Assembly: GCF_015163075.1 (NCBI RefSeq)
Contig: NZ_JADDXU010000004.1
Span: forward strand, 496,001 to 560,000
Direction of reading: 5' to 3'
Origin: Streptomyces justiciae
GTDB lineage: Bacteria; Actinomycetota; Actinomycetes; Streptomycetales; Streptomycetaceae
Length of the DNA: 64,000 bases
In this document: in pieces, positions 50,513-59,814 of the stretch
Layout: each line of letters opens with the position of its first letter
Numbering within the stretch: the stretch's first letter is position 1
Translations under genes and position numbers: made by a program
Notes under the pieces: generated by a model
Seen by the model: the letters and a program-made list of their open reading frames with translations, nothing else
Told to the model about the DNA's origin: nothing
Database searches by the model: none

Positions 50513-51799
50513 TCAGAGGACCGTACAGGCAGCTCCGTTGAGGGTGTACGTGGTCGGCGCCGCCGTATTACCGGTGTGGACGGCCTGGAAACCGATGGTG
50601 GTGGACGCGCCCGGCGCGAGGGTCGCGTTGTGGGAGAGGTTCTTGGCGGTCACCTCGCCGGAAGTCGGCGAGTAGGTGGCGTTCCAGCCGGAGGTGATGG
50701 CCTGGCCGCCCGGCAGGGTGAAGGTCAGTGACCATCCGTCGACCGTGGTGGTGCCGGTGTTGGTGATGGTGATGTTCGAGGTCAGACCGTTGTTCCAGGC
50801 GCTGACGGCGTCGGTGACGCGGCAGGAGGAGGTACCCGGTGACGGGTCGGAGGTCTGGAACTGAGCGAAGAACTTCCACACCTCTCCCGGCACCCAGCTT
50901 CTGCCGCTGTCACCGGGGGCTCCGTCCTGCGGGGCGGCGATGTGTCCTTCGTCGAACGCGGCCCAGGCGACCGGGTGTCCGGCCGAGCATCCCGCGTAGG
51001 TGGTGACCCGGTGGGTCAGGCTGCCCTGCGCGGGCTCGGGCGGGTTCTGGGGAGTGCAGCCGTTGTTCTGGACGAACTTGTCCCGCATCGCCCGTCCCCC
51101 GGAGATGCCGAGGACGTTGTCCCTGAGTCCGTGCACGCCGAGGTAGGCGATGGGCTGGGTGCCGCCGCTGCAACCGCTGAGCACTCCGCCGCTCTGGACC
51201 GCGACGGCCCGGAAGACGGTGGCGCGGGAGCACGCGAGGGAGTACGACATGGCGGCGCCGTAGCTGAAGCCGAGGGCGAAGCGCTGGGTGGTGTCGACGC
51301 AGAGGTCCGCCTCGATGCGGCGGATCATGTCGTCGACGAAGGTGACGTCCTCCCCGCCGGAGTTGGCCCAGCCGTTGTTGAGGCCCTGCGGTGCGACGAA
51401 GATGGCGCTGTTGTTCGCAAGTCGCTGGAGTCCGTAGTAGGCCCAAGTGCCCGTCTCCACGGTGCGGCCCGTGGACACGTCCGTGGAGGTGCCGCCCAGC
51501 CAGTGGAACCCGAAGATCAGCCGGTAGCCGTGGTCGCGGTCGTAGCCGTCCGGGACGCGCAGGATGAAGCTGCGGTTCTTGCCGCCGCTCTGGATCGTGT
51601 AGGTGCCGCTCGTCAGGGTGGGAGTCTTGCCGCAGCCGGGGCTCGCGGCGGCGGTGCCGGCGTTCGCGGCGGCCGTACCGGAGGGCGTGACCGGCGCGGC
51701 GGCGCGGTGGTCACCGGCCAGTGCCGTGCCTCCCATGGTCAGGACGAGCAGCACTGCGGCCACGGGGGTCCATAAACGGAACCTGGACGTTTTCAACAT
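50513..51799 (-). CDS. Secreted CE1-type (acetylxylan/feruloyl) esterase with CBM2
   Basis: A 428-residue secreted enzyme. A Sec signal (residues 1-32, ending near TALAGDH) precedes an Ala/Thr-rich linker and a PHB-depolymerase/CE1 esterase domain: RSFILRVPDGYDRDHGYRLIFGFHWLGG, a catalytic Ser in FALGFSYGAAMSYSLAC, and AAFDEGHIAAP with the His. After a short linker (TSDPSPGTSS) comes a family 2 cellulose-binding module, CRVTDAVSAWNNGLTSNITITNTGTTT to TVL. It removes acyl side groups from xylan while anchored to cellulose. ATG 51799 has AGAGGAGCTGC. It is last of a three-gene operon. Confidence 0.88.
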   Translation of the reverse strand: MLKTSRFRLWTPVAAVLLVLTMGGTALAGDHRAAAPVTPSGTAAANAGTAAASPGCGKTPTLTSGTYTIQSGGKNRSFILRVPDGYDRDHGYRLIFGFHWLGGTSTDVSTGRTVETGTWAYYGLQRLANNSAIFVAPQGLNNGWANSGGEDVTFVDDMIRRIEADLCVDTTQRFALGFSYGAAMSYSLACSRATVFRAVAVQSGGVLSGCSGGTQPIAYLGVHGLRDNVLGISGGRAMRDKFVQNNGCTPQNPPEPAQGSLTHRVTTYAGCSAGHPVAWAAFDEGHIAAPQDGAPGDSGRSWVPGEVWKFFAQFQTSDPSPGTSSCRVTDAVSAWNNGLTSNITITNTGTTTVDGWSLTFTLPGGQAITSGWNATYSPTSGEVTAKNLSHNATLAPGASTTIGFQAVHTGNTAAPTTYTLNGAACTVL

Positions 51800-51839
51800 G
51801 CAGCTCCTCTTCTGGTCGGACTTCGCTGTCACGGTGCGG

Positions 51840-53258
51840 TCAGGGTTGCGCCGGGGTGAACTGCCACCAGTTCATGTTCAGCAGATAGCCGCTGCCGCCG
51901 GTGAACCGCAGAGCGAGGTCGTGGGTTCCCGTCGCGCCGCCGATGGGGCAGTTCACCGTCGTCCAGGTCTGCCAGCCTCCGGTGTTCGGCACAGCGCAGC
52001 GGCCCACGACAGTCCCGTTCGGACCGTCCAGGCGCACCTCGATGGTGCCGCCGCCGGTGGCCGAGGCCACGCGGGCGGTGAAGGAGGACGCGCCCGACCC
52101 GAAGGCCACGCCCTTGACCTTGGTGTAGTCGCCGTTCTCGATCCAGCCGATGTTCGTTCCGCCGTCGCCGGACGGTTCGGTCTCGATCCCGGATCCCCAG
52201 GCGATCGTCTCCGCCTCCTGGCGGACGTACGGATTGAGCGTGCCGACCTGGGGGGCACCCGTGCTCGTCATGTTGATCGTCGGGATCGTGCCGTCGGCGT
52301 TGTAGGAGAACCTCTCCACCGCGACCGAGCGGGTGTAGCCGCCACCGCCCGGGAGCGCGCCATTGTGGTAGAAGAAGTATGAATTGCCCTTGAAGTCCAC
52401 GATCCCGGGGTGGTTGGTGAAGCTGCTGCCCTGCGTGGGCATGACCGTGCCGCGATAGGTCCAGGGCCCGGTCGGGCCGGGTGCGGTGGAGTAGGCGATG
52501 AATTCCGAGCAGCACTTGGCCGCGAACACCATGTAGTACAGGCCGTTCCGCTTGTAGACCCAGGGCCCCTCTTCGTACAGCGTGGGACGGTTGGGGTCCC
52601 CGGTGCGGGTGCCGAACCCGGCGGTGGTGAGCGGGATCCTCGTGGGACTGCCCGAGTAGGAGATCATGTCGGCGTTCAGCCTGACGTACGTCAGATTCGG
52701 GTTGCCCCAGTAGAGATAGGCCTGGCCGTCGTCGTCGATGAAGACGGTCGGGTCGATCTCGCCGTTCTCCACCAGCGGTCGGCCGAGGGCGTCGCGGAAC
52801 GGGCCGGTGGGGCTGTCCGCCACCGCCACGCCGATGGCCATCCGGCCGGTCGCCCGATTCTTCACGGGTACGTACCAGTAGAACCGGCCGCCTCGCTCCA
52901 CGGCCTGTCCCGCCCACGCGTCGGAGGACGCCCAGCTGAAGGTGGTCAGGCTGAGCGGTGAACCGTGGTCGGTCCAGTTGACCATGTCGGCGGAGGACCA
53001 CACCCGCCAGTCCTTCATGGTGAAGTAGGTGGAGCCGTCCTCGTCGTGCCCGGTGTAGAGGTAGACCCGTCCGTTGTGGACCAGCGGGGCCGGGTCGGCG
53101 GTGTAGATGTGCTGAACGATGGGGTTGTCGGCCCGGGCCGCGGTGGGATGCACCGCGGCGGGTACGACGGCGAAGGCCAGCAGGAGGCCCAGGGTCCAGG
53201 CGACTGCCCGGACGAGTCCGGTACTGGTGGTGGGTGACGGCCGAGCCGGGATCACCAT
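51840..53258 (-). CDS. Secreted GH43 glycoside hydrolase with CBM6
   Basis: A 472-residue protein. A signal peptide ends near ARADNP. The five-bladed GH43 catalytic domain has the base Asp in IYTADPAPLVHNGRVYLYTGHDED, the modulating Asp in VENGEIDPTVFIDDDGQAYLYWGN and the acid Glu in PTLYEEGPWVYKRNGLYYMV. The C-terminal CBM6 (about 340-472) reads RQEAETIAWGSGIETEP, NIGWIENGDYTKVKGVAFGSG and WWQFTPAQP. It is probably an arabinofuranosidase or xylosidase acting on arabinoxylan. It lies 55 bp downstream of the GH27 gene and 40 bp upstream of the esterase gene. Confidence 0.9.
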   Translation of the reverse strand: MVIPARPSPTTSTGLVRAVAWTLGLLLAFAVVPAAVHPTAARADNPIVQHIYTADPAPLVHNGRVYLYTGHDEDGSTYFTMKDWRVWSSADMVNWTDHGSPLSLTTFSWASSDAWAGQAVERGGRFYWYVPVKNRATGRMAIGVAVADSPTGPFRDALGRPLVENGEIDPTVFIDDDGQAYLYWGNPNLTYVRLNADMISYSGSPTRIPLTTAGFGTRTGDPNRPTLYEEGPWVYKRNGLYYMVFAAKCCSEFIAYSTAPGPTGPWTYRGTVMPTQGSSFTNHPGIVDFKGNSYFFYHNGALPGGGGYTRSVAVERFSYNADGTIPTINMTSTGAPQVGTLNPYVRQEAETIAWGSGIETEPSGDGGTNIGWIENGDYTKVKGVAFGSGASSFTARVASATGGGTIEVRLDGPNGTVVGRCAVPNTGGWQTWTTVNCPIGGATGTHDLALRFTGGSGYLLNMNWWQFTPAQP

Positions 53259-53313
53259 GGCCTCCGGGGGACGCTGACGGACGGGGGAGCCGTTGACGGG
53301 TGGGCTGAGTCCC

Positions 53314-54960
53314 TCATGTGCGGGACCACTTCTGGTTGGCCTGGCCGTTGCAGGTCCACAGGACCAGCGGGGTCCCGTTGGCGGTGGCGGCTCCGTTGGC
53401 GTCGAGGCACAGTCCGGACTGGGCGTTGCGGATCGTTCCGTCGGAGCCGATGGTCCATTTCTGGTTGTTCTGGCCGTTGCAGGGCCAGGTGATGACGCGG
53501 GTTCCGTTGGTGGTGCCCTGGTTGTAGGCGTCGAGGCACTTGTCGCCGTAGACGCGGATCTCGCCGCCGGCCCAGGTGGTCCACAGCTGGTTGGCGGCGG
53601 TGTGGCAGTCCCAGAGGAGCGCCGTGGCGCCGGCGGCGGTGGAGGCGTTGTCGACGTCCACGCAGCGGCCGGAGGCGGTGCCTCGCAGGCGTGAGGTGGT
53701 GGCGGTCAGCGGGGTGCTGCCGGTCACCCGGTACACGGCGACACCGTGCGCGGGGACGCTTGCCGAGATCTGGCCGGAGGTGCTGGACGTGCCTCCGGTC
53801 CACAGGTCGGTGAGGGTGAACGGACCGCCGGACAGGCCGACTTGGGCGGGCGTCGTGCTGATGGTCGCGGTGCTGTCGCCGCGGTTGAACAGGCCCACGG
53901 CGACCGAGCCGTCGGCGAGGGGCTTGGCGAAGACCTCGGTGGCGCCGTCGTCGCGCACCCGGCGTCCGCCCGCGCCGAGCGTGTCCTGGTTCACCGCCAG
54001 CAGGCGCGGGTTGCGCAGGATGGCGCTGACGTCGGCGGACATGGTGCGGATGTCGTTGCCCGCCATGAGCGGGGCGCTCATGAGGGCCCACAGGGCGAAG
54101 TGGGAGCGGGACTCGGTCAGCGACAGGCCGGGGCGGCCGACGACGAGCATGTCGGGGTCGTTCCAGTGGCCCGGGCCGGACTGCGCGGCCAGCGGTGCGG
54201 TGACGTCGAGGACGTTGCCGACGCCCATCGGGTAGCTGTTGGTGTTGCCGTTCTGCCAGATGTCGAGCAGGTCCTCGGTCGTCCGCCACAGGTCGGCGAC
54301 CTCGCCCCAGTTGTACTTGTCCCCGGTGATGGCGTGGAAGCTGTTGGGGTTGATGCTGTAGACGATCGGGCGTCCGGTGGCGCGCAGGGCGTCGCGCATG
54401 ATCGTGAAGCGTGCGACCTGCTCGTCACGGGTGCCGCTGGAGGAACACCAGTCGTACTTCAGGTAGTCGACGCCCCACGAGGCGAACGTGGCAGCGTCCT
54501 GGGTCTCGTGGCCCTTGCTGCCCGTCGACCCGGGATAGGCGCCGGTGCCCTGCGCGCAGGTGCGCTCGCCGGGCACCTGGTAGATGCCGAACTTCAGGCC
54601 CTTGCTGTGGATGTAGTCCCCGAGGGCCTTCATGCCGCTGGGGAACTTGGTCGGGTTGGCCCGCAGGTTGCCTGCCGCGTCGCGCTGCGGGTCGAACCAG
54701 CAGTCGTCGACCACCACGTAGCGGTAGCCGGCGTCCCGCATGCCCGAGGACACCATCGCGTCGGCGGCCTGGCGGACCTGGGTCTCGGTGATGCCGCACC
54801 CGAAGCTGTTCCAGCTGTTCCATCCGAGGGGCGGCGTGAGGGCGGGGCTGCCCGGCGCGGCCGAGGCGGGGGAGTGGGCGGAGGCCGTCACGGACGCGGT
54901 GATGGTCAGGGCGGCGGCTGCGAGGAGGCGGAGCAGTCGTCCGCGTGAGCGTCTGGGCAC
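53314..54960 (-). CDS. Secreted GH27 alpha-galactosidase with ricin-type CBM13
   Basis: A 548-residue protein with a signal peptide ending near SASAAPGS. The GH27 barrel begins PPLGWNSWNSFGCGITE, has RYVVVDDCWFDPQRD, the nucleophile Asp in VDYLKYDWCSS and the acid/base Asp in GPGHWNDPDMLVVG. A Greek-key domain follows, then a ricin B-lectin CBM13 (about 425-548) with repeated QLWTTW, QKWTIG and QKWSRT. It removes alpha-galactose from galactomannan or arabinogalactan side chains. First gene of the operon, facing the second GH43 gene. Confidence 0.92.
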   Translation of the reverse strand: MPRRSRGRLLRLLAAAALTITASVTASAHSPASAAPGSPALTPPLGWNSWNSFGCGITETQVRQAADAMVSSGMRDAGYRYVVVDDCWFDPQRDAAGNLRANPTKFPSGMKALGDYIHSKGLKFGIYQVPGERTCAQGTGAYPGSTGSKGHETQDAATFASWGVDYLKYDWCSSSGTRDEQVARFTIMRDALRATGRPIVYSINPNSFHAITGDKYNWGEVADLWRTTEDLLDIWQNGNTNSYPMGVGNVLDVTAPLAAQSGPGHWNDPDMLVVGRPGLSLTESRSHFALWALMSAPLMAGNDIRTMSADVSAILRNPRLLAVNQDTLGAGGRRVRDDGATEVFAKPLADGSVAVGLFNRGDSTATISTTPAQVGLSGGPFTLTDLWTGGTSSTSGQISASVPAHGVAVYRVTGSTPLTATTSRLRGTASGRCVDVDNASTAAGATALLWDCHTAANQLWTTWAGGEIRVYGDKCLDAYNQGTTNGTRVITWPCNGQNNQKWTIGSDGTIRNAQSGLCLDANGAATANGTPLVLWTCNGQANQKWSRT

Positions 54961-54982
54961 CAGGGGCTCCTTGGGAGGAGGT

Positions 54983-55144
54983 TCGAAATTTCGAGCCTCG
55001 TTCGGAAACTCACGGTGTCAGGGATGTTAGAGAGGTACGCGAACATGTCAACACCTCTGGCACATCTGATGGTTGACCTGCGAGAAGTGCAGCTCGAAGT
55101 GTGCGAATGTTTCGACAAGACTTGCGATCGTGCGTGAAGTCTTG
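54983..55144. promoter_or_regulatory. Bidirectional promoter with CGAA...TTCG boxes and an inverted repeat
   Basis: The 298-bp gap between the GH27 and GH43 starts holds TCGAAATTTCGA (54983-54994, perfect palindrome), CGAATGTTTCG (55104-55114) and an inverted repeat CAAGACTT (55116-55123) / AAGTCTTG (55137-55144). CGAA-N3-TTCG matches the box CGAAACTTTCG reported for LacI-family xylan regulators (BxlR/XlnR) in streptomycetes. One box lies near each gene start, fitting joint control. Confidence 0.6.
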
Positions 55145-55258
55145 ACGTCTATCACCGGCCTTCTATCATCCAGGTTGCTCGACTCGCCGATCTGTGTTCG
55201 ACATTCCGAATGGCGTGAGCCGCTCCCTCTGAACGAAGTGCGAGGAGAACACCCCCAC

Positions 55259-56884
55259 ATGGAGATGTCATGGACGCATCAAGAGCTTTCCCGCCGTCGC
55301 GCGCTGGCGGCCGCCACCGGCCTCGCCGCGGGCGCCCTCCTCCCCACGGCCCAGGCCTTCGCCCAGGCGGCGACTTTCACCAACCCGGTGATCTGGCAGG
55401 ACTTCGCCGACATCGACGTCATCCGCGTCGGCGACACCTACTACGCCTCCGCCTCGACGATGCACTACTCACCGGGCGCACCCGTCCTGCGCTCGTACGA
55501 CCTGGTGAACTGGGAGATCGCCGGTCACTCGGTACCCACGCTCGACTTCGGCGCCAAGTACGACCTGAACGGGGCGCGCGGCTACGTCCGCGGCATCTGG
55601 GCGTCGTCACTGGCCTACCGGCCGAGCAACAGGACCTTCTACTGGCTGGGTCAGATCGACTTCGCCCGGACGTACGTCTACACCGCCACCGCCGCCGAAG
55701 GGCCATGGAGCAGGCTGACGACGATCAGCACGCCCTACTACGACGCGGGGCTGCTCGTCGACACTGACGACACCCTCTACGTGGCCTACGGCAACACGAC
55801 CATCAGCGTGGCCCAGCTCTCGCCCGACGGCCGCACCCAGGTCCGTACCCAGCAGGTCTTCACGACACCGTCGAGCGTCGGCACCCTGGAAGGCTCCCGC
55901 TTCTACAAGATCAACGGGCAGTACTACATCTTCCTGACCCGCCCCGCCAACGGCCAGTACATCCTCAAGTCCTCGGCCGGCCCCTTCGGCCCGTACACCA
56001 TGCGGCAGGTCCTGCTGAACCTGCCCGGGCCGATCCCCGGCGGCGGGGTCCCGCACCAGGGCGGACTGGTACAGACGCAGAGCGGGGCCTGGTACTACCT
56101 GGCCTTCGTCGACGCCTACCCCGGCGGACGGGTGCCCGCCCTGGCGCCCGTCACCTGGACCTCGGACGGCTGGCCCATCGTCCAACTCGTGAGCGGCGCA
56201 TGGGGCACCTCGTACCCGAGCCCGGCCGTCCCCACGCCGCCTCGCCAAGTCACCCCCATGACCGGCGTGGACATCTTCGACGGCACGACCCTCAAACCGA
56301 GATGGGAGTGGAACCACAACCCGGACAACACCAAGTGGGCGGTCGACAACGGCCTGACCCTGCGCACCGCGACCGTCACCAACGACCTCTACTGGGCCCG
56401 CAACACCCTCACCCACCGCATCCAGGGCCCCACCTCCACCGCCACGGTCCTCCTCGACCACTCCGCGATGCGGGACGGCGACCGCGCCGGACTCGCGCTG
56501 CTGCGTGACTCCTCCGCCTGGATCGGCCTCAAGCGCGACGGCGGCACCACGCGCCTGGTGATGGTCAACGGGCTGACCATGGACGGCAACTGGAACACCA
56601 CCGGCACCGGAACCGAGGCCGCCAGTGCGCCCGTCCAGGGCAACCGCGTGTGGCTGCGCGCGAATGCGGACATCCGCCCCGGCTCGGCACGCCCCGGCAC
56701 CTTCTCCTACAGCACCGACGGCACCACCTTCACCCGCCTCGGCCCCGCCTTCTCGATGGGCAACGACTGGCGGTTCTTCATGGGCTACCGATTCGCCCTC
56801 TTCAACCACGCCACGCAGGCACTGGGCGGCGCCGTCCGCGTCACCCGGTTCGACCTGTCCACGCCGTCAACTACCCGGGGCTGA
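55259..56884 (+). CDS. Tat-exported GH43-family hydrolase (beta-xylosidase-like)
   Basis: A 541-residue protein from ATG 55259. A twin-arginine signal (ELSRRRALAAATGLAAGALL) precedes the GH43 propeller: NPVIWQDFADIDVIRVGDTYYASASTMHYSPGAP, with the acid Glu in GTLEGSRFYKINGQYY and the modulating Asp in YYDAGLLVDTDDTLYVAYG. The usual DPS around the base is DID here. A C-terminal lectin-like beta-sandwich (about 335-541; WEWNHNPDNTKWAVDNGL, DGDRAGLALLRDSSAWIGLKR) is as in GH43 xylosidases. The last few codons (STPSTTRG) run into the right end of a TnpB element, so the original C-terminus may have been altered. Confidence 0.9.
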   Translation: MEMSWTHQELSRRRALAAATGLAAGALLPTAQAFAQAATFTNPVIWQDFADIDVIRVGDTYYASASTMHYSPGAPVLRSYDLVNWEIAGHSVPTLDFGAKYDLNGARGYVRGIWASSLAYRPSNRTFYWLGQIDFARTYVYTATAAEGPWSRLTTISTPYYDAGLLVDTDDTLYVAYGNTTISVAQLSPDGRTQVRTQQVFTTPSSVGTLEGSRFYKINGQYYIFLTRPANGQYILKSSAGPFGPYTMRQVLLNLPGPIPGGGVPHQGGLVQTQSGAWYYLAFVDAYPGGRVPALAPVTWTSDGWPIVQLVSGAWGTSYPSPAVPTPPRQVTPMTGVDIFDGTTLKPRWEWNHNPDNTKWAVDNGLTLRTATVTNDLYWARNTLTHRIQGPTSTATVLLDHSAMRDGDRAGLALLRDSSAWIGLKRDGGTTRLVMVNGLTMDGNWNTTGTGTEAASAPVQGNRVWLRANADIRPGSARPGTFSYSTDGTTFTRLGPAFSMGNDWRFFMGYRFALFNHATQALGGAVRVTRFDLSTPSTTRG

Positions 56885-58167
56885 AGTCCCGGGCTTGCGG
56901 CTCGGGTTCACCGATGGTTTCGGTGTCCCGGCTGCGTCCAGCTCTCGCTCTCGTCGTCTGCTGTCAGGCGATGAGGGTGAGGGCAGGGGCTTGTGACTCA
57001 GCCCCGCGGACCCATGTCCACCAGCCGCGGTGGCTGATGTTGTGGGACGCGTTGTGGTCGGCGTGCTCAGCGAAGCCGCACGACCGGCAGGTGAAAGTGG
57101 CCTGGGAGGGCCGGTTGGCTGTCTCCATGTGGTGGCAGCGAGAGCATTCCCGGCTGCGGATGCCGCCCAGGTCTTCCAGGGTGATGCCACGAGCGGTGCG
57201 TTGAGCCTCCGCCACGATGCATTTGCTAATTTTGTGGTTGATGTCCCGGGCGCGGCGGGCCTCCTTGCCCGCGTGTTTCTTCGCCCTCCGCTTGGCGGAC
57301 TTGGTGTTTTTCTTCTGCAGCTTGGCACGGAGTTTCCGGTCCTGTTCCCGGGTCCGATTGATACGGCGTCCGCTGTGCCGCGTGCCAGTGGAGGTGGTGG
57401 CGATGTTCACGATCCCCAGGTCCACCCCGACGAAGCCCACCGGATGCACATTCGGCTCCGCCTCCGCGATCTCGCAGGTGACCAGCAGGTACCACTGCCC
57501 GCCCTGGCACAGCAGATCTGACTCGCCCTGCCGGTGCTCGGCCACGGTCGCCAGTTGCTCCGCCTCGCCGGTGAAGGCGACATGTTTCATCCGCCCGCTG
57601 GTCGTTCAGATCGACACCGTGCGCTGCTCGTGCTGCCAGGACAGCATCCGGTCGTCATACGGCTGGGCGGCATCCGGGCGGAAGGCAACCGGCTTGCCCG
57701 CCGCCTTCTCGTACCGTGTGAAGCCGGGCTTTCCGTAGTTGCCGTTACGGAGGTTGGCGCGCAGCGTGGTGTAGGCGTCGCAGGTCTTCTTGATCGCGTG
57801 CTGGGCGGCCTGCGCCCCCAGCTGCCACCGGGTCTTGATCTGCTGGTAGGTGTGCTTGCGCAGGTCCAGAGGCTTCATGGCCTTCGCCTCGAAGGCGACG
57901 TCGGCGACCCAGGTGGCCGCCTCGTTGCAAGCGTGCAGGGTTGCCTCAAGTGCCGCCGCCTGCTCGGGCGTCGGCAGCAGTTTGACCCGCACCACCAGTT
58001 TCATGAACGTGAACGTACACACCCGTACGACCAGCCACCACACGTTCCCCATGCCTCACCCGAACGAGGGACCTCGCCTCGTTCCTGCCCCGGCCCGAAT
58101 CCGCAGTGCTCCGTACCGCCATCTTCAGATGCGATTCCTCCCGGCGTGAACGCCCGGGGTTCCTCAC
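56870..58167 (-). mobile_element. Decayed IS200/IS605-family (IS1341-type) element carrying only tnpB
   Basis: The unit lies between the GH43 3' end and a truncated GH62 gene. The right end has the hairpin CCCGGG-N8-CCCGGG (56874-56893), overlapping the GH43 stop. The left side has hairpins GAACGAGG-N7-CCTCGTTC (58062-58084) and GGCGT-GA-ACGCC (58143-58154). There is no tnpA (Y1 transposase). Subterminal hairpins without terminal inverted repeats or target duplications are usual for this family. The exact ends are estimates. The RNA guide (omega RNA), if once made, would overlap the tnpB 3' end near 56870-56990. Confidence 0.65.
56964..58004 (-). pseudogene. tnpB: TnpB (IS605 OrfB-type RNA-guided nuclease), inactivated
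   Basis: It starts MKLVVRVKLLPTPEQAAALEATL at 58004. At 57606-57608 a TGA follows MLSWQHEQRTVSI, and the same frame continues TTSGRMKHVAFTGEAEQLATVAEH, so a Trp TGG to TGA change is the simplest explanation. RuvC acidic residues are visible (FVGVDLGIVNIATTS, ITLEDLGGIRS, EHADHNASHN). Directly after GGIRS the sequence jumps to ECSRCHH, the first half of the zinc finger. Intact TnpBs have about 45-50 residues there, ending in a YTSQ-like turn. With a stop and a deletion the protein is almost surely dead. Confidence 0.85.
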
Positions 58168-58678
58168 AAGAACACGCTGAACTTCTCCGACTGGTCGCAG
58201 GCGGGTTCGGCCACGCACCGCTACCTGGACCGCACCGCCATGGGCTCCGGTTACCGGGCGGCCCCGCAGGTCTTCTACTACGCGCCCCAACGCCTGTGGT
58301 ACCTCGTCTACCAGACCGGCTACGCCTCGTACTCCACCAACCCCGACATCAGCAACCCGAACGGGTGGAGCGCACCGCGCAACGTCTACGCGTCGATGCC
58401 GGACATCATCCGGCAGAACATCGGCGGTGGCTACTGGGTCGACATGTGGGTGATCTGCGACAGCGCCAACTGCTACCTGTTCTCCTCCGACGACAACGGC
58501 CACCTGTACCGCTCGCAGACGACCGTCGGCCAGTTCCCGAAGGGCTTTACCAACACGGTCATCGCGGCCCAGGACGCCAACAAGTACGCCCTGTTCGAAG
58601 CGAGCCGACGCCGGCGGTGACTACAACCTCCTGCCGTGGCGGCTCGGCCTGCTGACCCAGACCAACTCGACCTGCTGA
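58168..58678 (+). pseudogene. Truncated and frameshifted GH62 alpha-L-arabinofuranosidase
   Basis: The frame opens NTLNFSDWSQAGSATHRYLDRTAMGSGYRAAPQVFYYAPQRLWYLVYQTG and runs through NPNGWSAPRN, GGYWVDMWVICDSANCYLFSSDDNGHLYRSQTT and KYALFEAS, all core GH62 sequence. The signal and first strands are missing where the TnpB element begins. After FEAS the frame ends at 58620, but another frame reads AGGDYNLLPWRLGLLTQTNSTC to the stop at 58676-58678, the normal GH62 C-terminus. About 80 or more residues between have been deleted. The enzyme would release arabinose from arabinoxylan; this copy cannot be functional. Confidence 0.88.
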
Positions 58679-58693
58679 CGCCCCGCACAGGGG

Positions 58694-59707
58694 TCAGGCG
58701 CTGGAGCGGACCACCAGGTGGGTCGGCAGGATCAGCGGCGTGGGTTCCTGGCCGTTGACGAGCGAGACCAGCATGCGCGCCATCTCCCGCCCCAGCGCCT
58801 GGATGGGCTGGTGGACGGTGGTGAGCGGCGGGTCGGCGATCTGCGCGACGGCCAGGTCGTCGAAGCCGACCACGGCGACGTCGTCGGGAACCAGCCGCCC
58901 CGCCTTCCGCAGCGTGCGCAGCGCCCCCGCCGCCATGTTGTCGTTGGCGGCGAACACACCGTCCACGTCAGGGTGGTTCGCCAGCAGCGCGGCCATGGCG
59001 GCGGCTCCGCTGGGCTCGGTGAAGTCGCCCTCCTGCGGCGGGAACGGATCGAGGCCGGCCGCGAGCAGGGCGTCCCGGTAGCCGCGGTACCGGGCGCGAC
59101 CGGCCTCGGTGTCCAGCCGCCCGCACAGCGCGGCCACCCGGGTCCGGCCGCGTGCGACCAGGTGCTCGGTCGCCTCGCGTGCCCCGCCGACGTTGTCGAC
59201 ATCGACGTACCACCGCGGAGTCGCGCCGACCGGGCGCCCGCCGAACACGACGGGCATCCGCGTCTCCTCGGCCAGGGGGAGCAGCGGATCGTCCTCGCGC
59301 AGTGCCATCAGCATGACGCCGTCGGCGCCCCTGGACCGCAGCAGTTCGGCCACCCGCTTGCGCCCCCGGTCGGAAGCGGCCAGGCACAGCATCAGATGCA
59401 GGTCCGCGTCTTCCAGGGCGGCCGTGGCCCCGACGATGACCTGGGCGAAGAAGGGGTCGGCGAAGATCGAGGGATCCTCTCCCGAGACGACCAGGGCGGC
59501 CGCTCCCGTCTGCCGCGTGGCCAGGGCGCGGGCGGTCGGGTTGGGGACGTAACCGAGCTGCCGGACGGCCCGCTGGACGGCCTCGCGTTTGGCGCGGCTG
59601 ACGTGCGGGGCGTTGTTGAGGGCGCGGGAGGCCACGGAGCGGGAGACGCCGGCGTGTTCGGCCACCTCGTCGAGCGTCGGCTGTCTGCGCGGCGGATCTT
59701 CTGCCAT
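58694..59707 (-). CDS. LacI-family transcriptional regulator
   Basis: A 337-residue regulator. The helix-turn-helix is LDEVAEHAGVSRSVASRALNN with the hinge helix YVPNPTARALATRQTG. A periplasmic-binding-like sensor domain follows (ALVVSGEDPSIFADPFFAQVIVGA, VFAANDNMAAGALRTLRKAGRLVPDDVAVVGFDD). LacI proteins near hydrolase genes in this genus sense oligosaccharides and release repression. ATG 59707 gives the usual short lead before the helix-turn-helix. An operator-like sequence 46-61 bp upstream suggests autoregulation; the adjacent cellulase and xylanolytic genes are likely targets. Confidence 0.9.
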   Translation of the reverse strand: MAEDPPRRQPTLDEVAEHAGVSRSVASRALNNAPHVSRAKREAVQRAVRQLGYVPNPTARALATRQTGAAALVVSGEDPSIFADPFFAQVIVGATAALEDADLHLMLCLAASDRGRKRVAELLRSRGADGVMLMALREDDPLLPLAEETRMPVVFGGRPVGATPRWYVDVDNVGGAREATEHLVARGRTRVAALCGRLDTEAGRARYRGYRDALLAAGLDPFPPQEGDFTEPSGAAAMAALLANHPDVDGVFAANDNMAAGALRTLRKAGRLVPDDVAVVGFDDLAVAQIADPPLTTVHQPIQALGREMARMLVSLVNGQEPTPLILPTHLVVRSSA

Positions 59708-59752
59708 GGAGCGGGAGTCTGTCACAGGCGGGGAGCGCGCAGCCCCGGGGTA

Positions 59753-59768
59753 CTGGTAGCGCTTCCAG
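59753..59768. promoter_or_regulatory. LacI-type operator in the regulator's own promoter
   Basis: CTGGTAGCGCTTCCAG is a 16-bp near-perfect palindrome with the AGCGCT core favoured by LacI proteins. It lies upstream of the LacI gene, and a half-like GCTTCCAG recurs at 59851-59858 beside the CebR box. Confidence 0.55.
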
Positions 59769-59814
59769 TATCTGCCGCCGCAGGGCTCTGGGTGGTCTAA
59801 CTCTGCATCAGCCA

